The notes under the pieces: model-generated
The model's database searches: none
What the model was told of the DNA's origin: nothing
The model's input: the letters and a program-made list of their open reading frames with translations, nothing else
Assembly: GCA_028671895.1 (NCBI GenBank)
Contig: JAPMAC010000231.1
Span: 6,536,001 to 6,600,000, forward strand
DNA length: 64,000 nucleotides
Direction of reading: 5' to 3'
DNA from: Oenanthe sinensis
Lineage: Eukaryota; Streptophyta; Magnoliopsida; Apiales; Apiaceae
Made by a program: the position numbers and the translations under genes
Shown here: positions 39,659 to 54,400 of the stretch, piece by piece
Layout: each line of letters begins with the position of its first letter
How positions within the stretch are numbered: position 1 is the first letter of the stretch

Positions 39659-42600
39659 AACACTTGTAGGAACATTATTGGCTCGTTTAAACATCAAAAC
39701 AATTCATAACAATTTGAGGCTTCATTCTTGACTAGTTCGAACTCGGAAACAACTTGTAGCTTCATTATTGACTCGTTTGAACATGGAAACAACTTCTAAA
39801 CACTTGTAGGAGCATTATTGGCTCGTTTAAACATCAAAATAATTCTTAACAATTTAAGGCTTCATTCTTGACTCGTTCGAACTCGGAAACAACTTGTAAC
39901 TTCATTCTGGACTCGTTTGAACTTGGAAAAAACTTGTCAAATCTTGTAGGAACATTATTGGCTCGTTTAAACATGAAAACAATTCATAACAATTTGAGAC
40001 TTCATTCTTGACTCGTTCAAACTCGAAAACAATTAGTAGCTTCATTCTTGTCTCGTTTGAACATGGAAACAACTTGTCAACACTTGTAGGAGCATTATTG
40101 GGTCGTTTAAACATCAAAACAATTCATAAAAATTTGAGGGTTCATTCTTAAATAGTTCGAACTCGGAAACAACTTGTAACTTCATTATTGACTCGTTTGA
40201 ACATGGAAACAACTTGTAGCTTCATTCTTGACTCGTTTGAACATGGAAACAACTTGTAAACTCTTGTAGGAATATTATTGTCTCGTTTATACATCAAAAC
40301 AATTCATAACAATTTGAGGCTTCATTTTCGACTCGTTCGAACTTGGAAACAACTTGATGCTTCATTTTTGACTCGTTTGAACATGGAAACAACTTGTAAA
40401 CTCTTGTAGGAACATTATTGGCTCGTTTAAACATCAAAACAATTCATAACAATTTGAGGCTTAATTCTTGACTCGTTCGAACTCGGAAACAACTTGTATC
40501 TTCATTCTTGACTCGTTTGAACTTGGAAAAAACTTGTTAAATCTTGTAGGAACATTATTGGCTCGTTTAAACATGAAAACAATTCATAACAATTTGAGAC
40601 TTCATTCTTGACTCGTTCATACTCGAAAACAATTAGTAGCTTCATTCTTGACTAGTTCGAACTCGGAAACAACTTGTCAACACTTGTAGGAACATTATTG
40701 GCTCGTTTAAACATCAAAACAATTCATAACAATTTGAGGCTTCATTCTTGACTAGTTCGAACTCGGAAACAACTTGTAGCTTCATTATTGACTCGTTTGA
40801 ACATGGAAACAACTTCTAAACACTTGTAGGAGCATTATTGGCTCGTTTAAACATCAAAATAATTCATAACAATTTAAGGCTTCATTCTTGACTCGTTCGA
40901 ACTCGGAAACAACTTGTATCTTCATTCTGGACTCGTTTGAACTAGGAAAAAACTTGTCAAATCTTGTAGGAACATTATTGGCTCGTTTAAACATGAAAAC
41001 AATTCATAACAATTTGAGACTTCATTCTTGACTCGTTCATACTCGAAAACAATTAGTAGCTTCATTCTTGTCTCGTTTGAACATGGAAACAACTTGTCAA
41101 CACTTGTAGGAACATTATTGGCTCGTTTAAACATCAAAACAATTCATAACAATTTGAGGCTTCATTCTTGACTAGTTCGAACTCGGAAACAACTTGTAGC
41201 TTCATTATTGACTCGTTTGAACATGGAAACAACTTCTAAACACTTGTAGGAGCATTATTGGCTCGTTTAAACATCAAAATAATTCTTAACAATTTAAGGC
41301 TTCATTCTTGACTCGTTCGAACTCGGAAACAACTTGTAACTTCATTCTGGACTCGTTTGAACTTGGAAAAAACTTGTCAAATCTTGTAGGAACATTATTG
41401 GCTCGTTTAAACATGAAAACAATTCATAACAATTTGAGACTTCATTCTTGACTCGTTCAAACTCGAAAACAATTAGTAGCTTCATTCTTGTCTCGTTTGA
41501 ACATGGAAACAACTTGTCAACACTTGTAGGAGCATTATTGGGTCGTTTAAACATCAAAACAATTCATAAAAATTTGAGGGTTCATTCTTAAATAGTTCGA
41601 ACTCGGAAACAACTTGTAACTTCATTATTGACTCGTTTGAACATGGAAACAACTTGTAGCTTCATTCTTGACTCGTTTGAACATGGAAACAACTTGTAAA
41701 CTCTTGTAGGAACATTATTGGCTCGTTTATACATCAAAACAATTCATAACAATTTGAGGCTTCATTTTCGACTCGTTCGAACTTGGAAACAACTTGATGC
41801 TTCATTTTTGACTCGTTTGAACATGGAAACAACTTGTAAACTCTTGTAGGAACATTATTGGCTCGTTTAAACATCAAAACAATTCATAACAATTTGAGGC
41901 TTAATTCTTGACTCGTTCGAACTCGGAAACAACTTGTATCTTCATTCTTGACTCGTTTGAACTTGGAAAAAACTTGTTAAATCTTGTAGGAACATTATTG
42001 GCTCGTTTAAACATGAAAACAATTCATAACAATTTGAGACTTCATTCTTGACTCGTTCATACTCGAAAACAATTAGTAGCTTCATTCTTGACTAGTTCGA
42101 ACTCGGAAACAACTTGTCAACACTTGTAGGAACATTATTGGCTCGTTTAAACATCAAAACAATTCATAACAATTTGAGGCTTCATTCTTGACTAGTTCGA
42201 ACTCGGAAACAACTTGTAGCTTCATTATTGACTCGTTTGAACATGGAAACAACTTCTAAACACTTGTAGGAGCATTATTGGCTCGTTTAAACATCAAAAT
42301 AATTCATAACAATTTAAGGCTTCATTCTTGACTCGTTCGAACTCGGAAACAACTTGCATCTTCATTCTGGACTCGTTTGAACTTGGAAAAAACTTGTCAA
42401 ATCTTGTAGGAACATTATTGGCTCGTTTAAACATGAAAACAATTCATAACAATTTGAGACTTCATTCTTGACTCGTTCAAACTCGAAAACAATTAGTAGC
42501 TTCATTCTTGTCTCGTTTGAACATGGAAACAACTTGTCAACACTTCTAGGAGCATTATTGGGTCGTTTAAACATCAAAACAATTCATAAAAATTTGAGGG

Positions 42601-45600
42601 TTCATTCTTAAATAGTTCGAACTCGGAAACAACTTGTAACTTCATTATTGACTCGTTTGAACATGGAAACAACTTGTAGCTTCATTCTTGACTCGTTTGA
42701 ACATGGAAACAACTTGTAAACTCTTGTAGGAACATTATTGGCTCGTTTATACATCAAAACAATTCATAACAATTTGAGGCTTCATTTTCGACTCGTTCGA
42801 ACTTGGAAACAACTTGATGCTTCATTTTTGACTCGTTTGAACATGGAAACAACTTGTAAACTCTTGTAGGAACATTATTGGCTCGTTTAAACATCAAAAC
42901 AATTCATAACAATTTGAGGCTTAATTCTTGACTCGTTCGAACTCGGAAACAACTTGTATCTTCATTCTTGACTCGTTTGAACTTGGAAAAAACTTGTTAA
43001 ATCTTGTAGGAACATTATTGGCTCGTTTAAACATGAAAACAATTCATAACAATTTGAGACTTCATTCTTGACTCGTTCATACTCGAAAACAATTAGTAGC
43101 TTCATTCTTGACTAGTTCGAACTCGGAAACAACTTGTCAACACTTGTAGGAACATTATTGGCTCGTTTAAACATCAAAACAATTCATAACAATTTGAGGC
43201 TTCATTCTTGACTAGTTCGAACTCGGAAACAACTTGTAGCTTCATTATTGACTCGTTTGAACATGGAAACAACTTCTAAACACTTGTAGGAGTATTATTG
43301 GCTCGTTTAAACAGCAAAATAATTCATAACAATTTAAAGCTTCATTCTTGACTCGTTCGAACTCGGAAACAACTTGCATCTTCATTCTGGACTCGTTTGA
43401 ACTTGGAAAAAACTTGTCAAATCTTGTAGGAACATTATTGGCTCGTTTAAACATGAAAACAATTCATAACAATTTGAGACTTCATTCTTGACTCGTTCAA
43501 ACTCGAAAACAATTAGTAGCTTCATTCTTGTCTCGTTTGAACATGGAAACAACTTGTCAACACTTGTAGGAGCATTATTGGGTCGTTTAAACATCAAAAC
43601 AATTCATACCAATTTGAGGCTTCATTCTTGACTAGTTCGAACTCGGAAACAACTTGTAGCTTCATTATTGACTCGTTTGAACATGGAAACAACTTCTAAA
43701 CACTTGTAGGAGCATTATTGGCTCGTTTAAACATCAAAATAATTCTTAACAATTTAAGGCTTCATTCTTGACTCGTTCGAACTCGGAAACAACTTGTAAC
43801 TTCATTCTGGACTCGTTTGAACTTGGAAAAAACTTGTCAAATCTTGTAGGAACATTATTGGCTCGTTTAAACATGAAAACAATTCATAACAATTTGAGAC
43901 TTCATTCTTGACTCGTTCAAACTCGAAAACAATTAGTAGCTTCATTCTTGTCTCGTTTGAACATGGAAACAACTTGTCAACACTTGTAGGAGCATTATTG
44001 GGTCGTTTAAACATCAAAACAATTCATAAAAATTTGAGGGTTCATTCTTAAATAGTTCGAACTCGGAAACAACTTGTAACTTCATTATTGACTCGTTTGA
44101 ACATGGAAACAACTTGTAGCTTCATTCTTGACTCGTTTGAACATGGAAACAACTTGTAAACTCTTGTAGGAACATTATTGGCTCGTTTATACATCAAAAC
44201 AATTCATAACAATTTGAGGCTTCATTTTCGACTCGTTCGAACTTGGAAACAACTTGATGCTTCATTTTTGACTCGTTTGAACATGGAAACAACTTGTAAA
44301 CTCTTGTAGGAACATTATTGGCTCGTTTAAACATCAAAACAATTCATAACAATTTGAGGCTTAATTCTTGACTCGTTCGAACTCGGAAACAACTTGTATC
44401 TTCATTCTTGACTCGTTTGAACTTGGAAAAAACTTGTTAAATCTTGTAGGAACATTATTGGCTCGTTTAAACATGAAAACAATTCATAACAATTTGAGAC
44501 TTCATTCTTGACTCGTTCATACTCGAAAACAATTAGTAGCTTCATTCTTGACTAGTTCAAACTCGGAAACAACTTGTCAACACTTGTAGGAACATTATTG
44601 GCTCGTTTAAACATCAAAACAATTCATAACAATTTGAGGCTTCATTCTTGACTAGTTCGAACTCGGAAACAACTTGTAGCTTCATTATTGACTCGTTTGA
44701 ACATGGAAACAACTTCTAAACACTTGTAGGAGCATTATTGGCTCGTTTAAACATCAAAATAATTCTTAACAATTTAAGGCTTCATTCTTGACTCGTTCGA
44801 ACTCGGAAACAACTTGTAACTTCATTCTGGACTCGTTTGAACTTGGAAAAAACTTGTCAAATCTTGTAGGAACATTATTGGCTCGTTTAAACATGAAAAC
44901 AATTCATAACAATTTGAGACTTCATTCTTGACTCGTTCAAACTCGAAAACAATTAGTAGCTTCATTCTTGTCTCGTTTGAACATGGAAACAACTTGTCAA
45001 CACTTGTAGGAGCATTATTGGGTCGTTTAAACATCAAAACAATTCATAAAAATTTAAGGGTTCATTCTTAAATAGTTCGAACTCGGAAACAACTTGTAAC
45101 TTTATTATTGACTCGTTTGAACATAGAAACAACTTGTAGCTTCATTCTTGACTCGTTTGAACATGGAAACAACTTGTAAACTCTTGTAGGAACATTATTG
45201 GCTCGTTTATACATCAAAACAATTCATAACAATTTGAGGCTTCATTTTCGACTCGTTCGAACTTGGAAACAACTTGATGCTTCATTTTTGACTCGTTTGA
45301 ACATGGAAACAACTTGTAAACTCTTGTAGGAACATTATTGGCTCGTTTAAACATCAAAACAATTCATAACAATTTGAGGCTTAATTCTTGACTCGTTCGA
45401 ACTCGGAAACAACTTGTATCTTCATTCTTGACTCGTTTGAACTTGGAAAAAACTTGTTAAATCTTGTAGGAACATTATTGGCTCGTTTAAACATGAAAAC
45501 AATTCATAACAATTTGAGACTTCATTCTTGACTCGTTCATACTCGAAAACAATTAGTAGCTTCATTCTTGACTAGTTCAAACTCGGAAACAACTTGTCAA

Positions 45601-46078
45601 CACTTGTAGGAACATTATTGGCTCGTTTAAACATCAAAACAATTCATAACAATTTGAGGCTTCATTCTTGACTAGTTCGAACTCGGAAACAACTTGTAGC
45701 TTCATTATTGACTCGTTTGAACATGGAAACAACTTCTAAACACTTGTAGGAGCATTATTGGCTCGTTTAAACATCAAAATAATTCTTAACAATTTAAGGC
45801 TTCATTCTTGACTCGTTCGAACTCGGAAACAACTTGTAACTTCATTCTGGACTCGTTTGAACTTGGAAAAAACTTGTCAAATCTTGTAGGAACATTATTG
45901 GCTCGTTTAAACATGAAAACAATTCATAACAATTTGAGACTTCATTCTTGACTCGTTCAAACTCGAAAACAATTAGTAGCTTCATTCTTGTCTCGTTTGA
46001 ACATGGAAACAACTTGTCAACACTTGTAGGAGCATTATTGGGTCGTTTAAACATCAAAACAATTCATAAAAATTTGAG

Positions 46079-47058
46079 GGTTCATTCTTAAATAGTTCGA
46101 ACTCGGAAACAACTTGTAACTTCATTCTTGACTCGTTTGAACATGGAAACAACTTGTAAACTCTTGTAGGAACATTATTGGCTCGTTTATACATCAAAAC
46201 AATTCATAACAATTTGAGGCTTCATTTTCGACTCGTTCGAACTTGGAAACAACTTGATGCTTCATTTTTGACTCGTTTGAACATGGAAACAACTTGTAAA
46301 CTCTTGTAGGAACATTATTGGCTCGTTTAAACATCAAAACAATTCATAACAATTTGAGGCTTAATTCTTGACTCGTTCGAACTCGGAAACAACTTGTATC
46401 TTCATTCTTGATTCGTTTGAACTTGGAAAAAACTTGTTAAATCTTGTAGGAACATTATTGGCTCGTTTAAACATGAAAACAATTCATAACAATTTGAGAC
46501 TTCATTCTTGACTCGTTCATACTCGAAAACAATTAGTAGCTTCATTCTTGACTAGTTCGAACTCGGAAACAACTTGTCAACACTTGTAGGAACATTATTG
46601 GCTCGTTTAAACATCAAAACAATTCATAACAATTTGAGGCTTCATTCTTGACTAGTTCGAACTCGGAAACAACTTGTAGCTTCATTATTGACTCGTTTGA
46701 ACATGGAAACAACTTCTAAACACTTGTAGGAGCATTATTGGCTCGTTTAAACATCAAAATAATTCATAACAATTTAAGGCTTCATTCTTGACTCGTTCGA
46801 ACTCGGAAACAACTTGCATCTTCATTCTGGACTCGTTTGAACTTGGAAAAAACTTGTCAAATCTTGTAGGAACATTATTGGCTCGTTTAAACATGAAAAC
46901 AATTCATAACAATTTGAGACTTCATTCTTGACTCGTTCAAACTCGAAAACAATTAGTAGCTTCATTCTTGTCTCGTTTGAACATGGAAACAACTTGTCAA
47001 CACTTGTAGGAGCATTATTGGGTCGTTTAAACATCAAAACAATTCATAAAAATTTGAG
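46079..47058. repeat. 980-bp HOR block, m1 reverted to 140 bp
   Basis: The m1 A subunit (TTAAATAGTTCG) is followed by one B instead of two, joined as AACTTGTAACTTCATTCTTG. Loss of exactly 40 bp fits exchange between the two tandem B subunits. Confidence 0.85.
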
Positions 47059-48498
47059 GGTTCATTCTTAAATAGTTCGAACTCGGAAACAACTTGTAAC
47101 TTCATTATTGACTCGTTTGAACATGGAAACAACTTGTAGCTTCATTCTTGACTCGTTTGAACATGGAAACAACTTGTAAACTCTTGTAGGAACATTATTG
47201 GCTCGTTTATACATCAAAACAATTCATAACAATTTGAGGCTTCATTTTCGACTCGTTCGAACTTGGAAACAACTTGATGCTTCATTTTTGACTCGTTTGA
47301 ACATGGAAACAACTTGTAAACTCTTGTAGGAACATTATTGGCTCGTTTAAACATCAAAACAATTCATAACAATTTGAGGCTTAATTCTTGACTCGTTCGA
47401 ACTCGGAAACAACTTGTATCTTCATTCTTGACTCGTTTGAACTTGGAAAAAACTTGTTAAATCTTGTAGGAACATTATTGGCTCGTTTAAACATGAAAAC
47501 AATTCATAACAATTTGAGACTTCATTCTTGACTCGTTCATACTCGAAAACAATTAGTAGCTTCATTCTTGACTAGTTCGAACTCGGAAACAACTTGTCAA
47601 CACTTGTAGGAACATTATTGGCTCGTTTAAACATCAAAACAATTCATAACAATTTGAGGCTTCATTCTTGACTAGTTCGAACTCGGAAACAACTTGTAGC
47701 TTCATTATTGACTCGTTTGAACATGGAAACAACTTCTAAACACTTGTAGGAGCATTATTGGCTCGTTTAAACATCAAAATAATTCTTAACAATTTAAGGC
47801 TTCATTCTTGACTCGTTCGAAGTCGGAAACAACTTGTAACTTCGTTCTGGACTCGTTTGAACTAGGAAAAAACTTGTCAAATCTTGTAGGAACATTATTG
47901 GCTCGTTTAAACATGAAAACAATTCATAACAATTTGAGACTTCATTCTTGACTCGTTCATACTCGAAAACAATTAGTAGCTTCATTCTTGTCTCGTTTGA
48001 ACATGGAAACAACTTGTCAACACTTGTAGGAACATTATTGGCTCGTTTAAACATCAAAACAATTCATAACAATTTGAGGCTTCATTCTTGACTAGTTCGA
48101 ACTCGGAAACAACTTGTAGCTTCATTATTGACTCGTTCGAACATGGAAACAACTTCTAAACACTTGTAGGAGCATTATTGGCTCGTTTAAACATCAAAAT
48201 AATTCATAACAATTTAAGGCTTCATTCTTGACTCGTTCGAACTCGGAAACAACTTGCATCTTCATTCTGGACTCGTTTGAACTTGGAAAAAACTTGTCAA
48301 ATCTTGTAGGAACATTATTGGCTCGTTTAAACATGAAAACAATTCATAACAATTTGAGACTTCATTCTTGACTCGTTCAAACTCGAAAACAATTAGTAGC
48401 TTCATTCTTGTCTCGTTTGAACATGGAAACAACTTGTCAACACTTGTAGGAGCATTATTGGGTCGTTTAAACATCAAAACAATTTATAAAAATTTGAG

Positions 48499-51400
48499 GG
48501 TTCATTCTTAAATAGTTCGAACTCGGAAACAACTTGTAGCTTCATTATTGACTCGTTTAAACATGGAAACAACTTGTAGCTTCATTCTTGACTCGTTTGA
48601 ACATGGAAACAACTTGTAAACTCTTGTAGGAACATTATTGGCTCGTTTAAACATGAAAACAATTCATAACAATTTGAGACTTCATTCTTGACTCGTTCAT
48701 ACTCGAAAACAATTAGTAGCTTCATTCTTGACTAGTTCGAACTCGGAAACAACTTGTCAACACTTGTAGGAACATTATTGGCTCGTTTAAACATCAAAAC
48801 AATTCATAACAATTTGAGGCTTCATTCTTGACTAGTTCGAACTCGGAAACAACTTGTAGCTTCATTATTGACTCGTTTGAACATGGAAACAACTTCTAAA
48901 CACTTGTAGGAGCATTATTGGCTCGTTTAAACATCAAAATAATTCTTAACAATTTAAGGCTTCATTCTTGACTCGTTCGAACTCGGAAACAACTTGTATC
49001 TTCATTCTTGACTCGTTTGAACTTGGAAAAAACTTGTTAAATCTTGTAGGAACATTATTGGCTCGTTTAAACATGAAAACAATTCATAACAATTTGAGAC
49101 TTCATTCTTGACTCGTTCATACTCGAAAACAATTAGTAACTTCATTCTTGACTAGTTCGAACTCGGAAACAACTTGTCAACACTTGTAGGAACATTATTG
49201 GCTCGTTTAAACATCAAAACAATTCATAACAATTTGAGGCTTCATTCTTGACTAGTTCGAACTCGGAAACAACTTGTAGCTTCATTATTGACTCGTTTGA
49301 ACATGGAAACAACTTCTAAACACTTGTAGGAGCATTATTGGCTCGTTTAAACATCAAAATAATTCTTAACAATTTAAGGCTTCATTCTTGACTCGTTCGA
49401 ACTCGGAAACAACTTGTAACTTCATTCTGGACTCGTTTGAACTTGGAAAAAACTTGTCAAATCTTGTAGGAACATTATTGGCTCGTTTAAACATGAAAAC
49501 AATTCATAACAATTTGAGACTTCATTCTTGACTCGTTCAAACTCGAAAACAATTAGTAGCTTCATTCTTGTCTCGTTTGAACATGGAAACAACTTGTCAA
49601 CACTTGTAGGAGCATTATTGGGTCGTTTAAACATCAAAACAATTCATACCAATTTGAGGCTTCATTCTTGACTAGTTCGAACTCGGAAACAACTTGTAGC
49701 TTCATTATTGACTCGTTTGAACATGGAAACAACTTCTAAACACTTGTAGGAGCATTATTGGCTCGTTTAAACATCAAAATAATTCTTAACAATTTAAGGC
49801 TTCATTCTTGACTCGTTCGAACTCGGAAACAACTTGCATCTTCATTCTGGACTCGTTTGAACTTGGAAAAAACTTGTCAAATCTTGTAGGAACATTATTG
49901 GCTCGTTTAAACATGAAAACAATTCATAACAATTTGAGACTTCATTCTTGACTCGTTCAAACTCAAAAACAATTAGTAGCTTCATTCTTGTCTCGTTTGA
50001 ACATGGAAACAACTTGTCAACACTTGTAGGAGCATTATTGGGTCGTTTAAACATCAAAACAATTTATAAAAATTTGAGGGTTCATTCTTAAATAGTTCGA
50101 ACTCGGAAACAACTTGTAGCTTCATTATTGACTCGTTTAAACATGGAAACAACTTGTAGCTTCATTCTTGACTCGTTTGAACATGGAAACAACTTGTAAA
50201 CTCTTGTAGGAACATTATTGGCTCGTTTAAACATGAAAACAATTCATAACAATTTGAGACTTCATTCTTGACTCGTTCATACTCGAAAACAATTAGTAGC
50301 TTCATTCTTGACTAGTTCGAACTCGGAAACAACTTGTCAACACTTGTAGGAACATTATTGGCTCGTTTAAACATCAAAACAATTCATAACAATTTGAGGC
50401 TTCATTCTTGACTAGTTCGAACTCGGAAACAACTTGTAGCTTCATTCTTGACTCGTTTGAACTTGGAAAAAACTTGTAAACTCTTGTAGGAACATTATTA
50501 GCTCGTTTAAACATCAAAACAATTCATACCAATTTGAGGCTTCATTCTTGACTAGTTCGAACTCGGAAACAACTTGTAGCTTCATTATTGACTCGTTTGA
50601 ACATGGAAACAACTTCTAAACACTTGTAGGAGCATTATTGGCTCGTTTAAACATCAAAATAATTCTTAACAATTTAAGGCTTCATTCTTGACTCGTTCGA
50701 ACTCGGAAACAACTTGTATCTTCATTCTTGACTCGTTTGAACTTGGAAAAAACTTGTTAAATCTTGTAGGAACATTATTGGCTCGTTTAAACATGAAAAC
50801 AATTCATAACAATTTGAGACTTCATTCTTGACTCGTTCATACTCGAAAACAATTAGTAGCTTCATTCTTGACTAGTTCGAACTCGGAAACAACTTGTCAA
50901 CACTTGTAGGAACATTATTGGCTCGTTTAAACATCAAAACAATTCATAACAATTTGAGGCTTCATTCTTGACTAGTTCGAACTCGGAAACAACTTGTAGC
51001 TTCATTCTTGACTCGTTTGAACTTGGAAAAAACTTGTAAACTCTTGTAGGAACATTATTAGCTCGTTTAAACATCAAAACAATTCATACCAATTTGAGGC
51101 TTCATTCTTGACTAGTTCGAACTCGGAAACAACTTGTAGCTTCATTATTGACTCGTTTGAACATGGAAACAACTTCTAAACACTTGTAGGAGCATTATTG
51201 GCTCGTTTAAACATCAAAATAATTCTTAACAATTTAAGGCTTCATTCTTGACTCGTTCGAACTCGGAAACAACTTGTATCTTCATTCTTGACTCGTTTGA
51301 ACTTGGAAAAAACTTGTTAAATCTTGTAGGAACATTATTGGCTCGTTTAAACATGAAAACAATTCATAACAATTTGAGACTTCATTCTTGACTCGTTCAT

Positions 51401-54400
51401 ACTCGAAAACAATTAGTAGCTTCATTCTTGACTAGTTCGAACTCGGAAACAACTTGTCAACACTTGTAGGAACATTATTGGCTCGTTTAAACATCAAAAC
51501 AATTCATAACAATTTGAGGCTTCATTCTTGACTAGTTCGAACTCGGAAACAACTTGTAGCTTCATTATTGACTCGTTTGAACATGGAAACAACTTCTAAA
51601 CACTTGTAGGAGCATTATTGGCTCGTTTAAACATCAAAATAATTCTTAACAATTTAAGGCTTCATTCTTGACTCGTTCGAACTCGGAAACAACTTGCATC
51701 TTCATTCTGGACTCGTTTGAACTTGGAAAAAACTTGTCAAATCTTGTAGGAACATTATTGGCTCGTTTAAACATGAAAACAATTCATAACAATTTGAGAC
51801 TTCATTCTTGACTCGTTCAAACTCAAAAACAATTAGTAGCTTCATTCTTGTCTCGTTTGAACATGGAAACAACTTGTCAACACTTGTAGGAGCATTATTG
51901 GGTCGTTTAAACATCAAAACAATTTATAAAAATTTGAGGGTTCATTCTTAAATAGTTCGAACTCGGAAACAACTTGTAGCTTCATTATTGACTCGTTTAA
52001 ACATGGAAACAACTTGTAGCTTCATTCTTGACTCGTTTGAACATGGAAACAACTTGTAAACTCTTGTAGGAACATTATTGGCTCGTTTAAACATGAAAAC
52101 AATTCATAACAATTTGAGACTTCATTCTTGACTCGTTCATACTCGAAAACAATTAGTAGCTTCATTCTTGACTAGTTCGAACTCGGAAACAACTTGTCAA
52201 CACTTGTAGGAACATTATTGGCTCGTTTAAACATCAAAACAATTCATAACAATTTGAGGCTTCATTCTTGACTAGTTCGAACTCGGAAACAACTTGTAGC
52301 TTCATTCTTGACTCGTTTGAACTTGGAAAAAACTTGTAAACTCTTGTAGGAACATTATTAGCTCGTTTAAACATCAAAACAATTCATACCAATTTGAGGC
52401 TTCATTCTTGACTAGTTCGAACTCGGAAACAACTTGTAGCTTCATTATTGACTCGTTTGAACATGGAAACAACTTCTAAACACTTGTAGGAGCATTATTG
52501 GCTCGTTTAAACATCAAAATAATTCTTAACAATTTAAGGCTTCATTCTTGACTCGTTCGAACTCGGAAACAACTTGTATCTTCATTCTTGACTCGTTTGA
52601 ACTTGGAAAAAACTTGTTAAATCTTGTAGGAACATTATTGGCTCGTTTAAACATGAAAACAATTCATAACAATTTGAGACTTCATTCTTGACTCGTTCAT
52701 ACTCGAAAACAATTAGTAGCTTCATTCTTGACTAGTTCGAACTCGGAAACAACTTGTCAACACTTGTAGGAACATTATTGGCTCGTTTAAACATCAAAAC
52801 AATTCATAACAATTTGAGGCTTCATTCTTGACTAGTTCGAACTCGGAAACAACTTGTAGCTTCATTATTGACTCGTTTGAACATGGAAACAACTTCTAAA
52901 CACTTGTAGGAGCATTATTGGCTCGTTTAAACATCAAAATAATTCTTAACAATTTAAGGCTTCATTCTTGACTCGTTCGAACTCGGAAACAACTTGTAAC
53001 TTCATTCTGGACTCGTTTGAACTTGGAAAAAACTTGTCAAATCTTGTAGGAACATTATTGGCTCGTTTAAACATGAAAACAATTCATAACAATTTGAGAC
53101 TTCATTCTTGACTCGTTCAAACTCGAAAACAATTAGTAGCTTCATTCTTGTCTCGTTTGAACATGGAAACAACTTGTCAACACTTGTAGGAGCATTATTG
53201 GGTCGTTTAAACATCAAAACAATTCATACCAATTTGAGGCTTCATTCTTGACTAGTTCGAACTCGGAAACAACTTGTAGCTTCATTATTGACTCGTTTGA
53301 ACATGGAAACAACTTCTAAACACTTGTAGGAGCATTATTGGCTCGTTTAAACATCAAAATAATTCTTAACAATTTAAGGCTTCATTCTTGACTCGTTCGA
53401 ACTCGGAAACAACTTGTATCTTCATTCTTGACTCGTTTGAACTTGGAAAAAACATGTTAAATCTTGTAGGAACATTATTGGCTCGTTTAAACATGAAAAC
53501 AATTCATAACAATTTGAGACTTCATTCTTGACTCGTTCATACTCGAAAACAATTAGTAGCTTCATTCTTGACTAGTTCGAACTCGGAAACAACTTGTCAA
53601 CACTTGTAGGAACACTATTGGCTCGTTTAAACATCAAAACAATTCATAACAATTTGAGGCTTCATTCTTGACTAGTTCGAACTCGGAAACAACTTGTAGC
53701 TTCATTATTGACTCGTTTGAACATGGAAACAACTTCTAAACACTTGTAGGAGCATTATTGGCTCGTTTAAACATCAAAATAATTCTTAACAATTTAAGGC
53801 TTCATTCTTGACTCGTTCGAACTCGGAAACAACTTGTAACTTCATTCTGGACTCGTTTGAACTTGGAAAAAACTTGTCAAATCTTGTAGGAACATTATTG
53901 GCTCGTTTAAACATGAAAACAATTCATAACAATTTGAGACTTCATTCTTGACTCGTTCAAACTCGAAAACAATTAGTAGCTTCATTCTTGTCTCGTTTGA
54001 ACATGGAAACAACTTGTCAACACTTGTAGGAGCATTATTGGGTCGTTTAAACATCAAAACAATTCATAAAAATTTGAGGGTTCATTCTTAAATAGTTCGA
54101 ACTCGGAAACAACTTGTAACTTCATTATTGACTCGTTTGAACATGGAAACAACTTGTAGCTTCATTCTTGACTCGTTTGAACATGGAAACAACTTGTAAA
54201 CTCTTGTAGGAACATTATTGGCTCGTTTATACATCAAAACAATTCATAACAATTTGAGGCTTCATTTTCGACTCGTTCGAACTTGGAAACAACTTGATGC
54301 TTCATTTTTGACTCGTTTGAACATGGAAACAACTTGTAAACTCTTGTAGGAGCATTATTGGCTCGTTTAAACATCAAAATAATTCTTAACAATTTAAGGC

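Larger units (their letters stand above)
39119..48498. repeat. Run of 1,020- and 1,440-bp HOR blocks with right-half variants
   Basis: m1 starts at 39119, 40139, 41579, 42599, 44039, 45059, 46079 and 47059 give lengths 1020, 1440, 1020, 1440, 1020, 1020, 980 and 1440. Nearly every block has m2 with AACTTGATGCTTCATTTTTG and an m4 whose B subunit has been replaced by an A-type subunit. Private mutations are few, so this run looks recently amplified. Confidence 0.85.

Noticed and set aside
47794..48057. Longer 87-codon open frame
   Set aside because: It is an ordinary 71-codon frame extended by local substitutions (GAAGTCGG and CTTCGTTCTGG) that remove a stop. There is no sign of selection.
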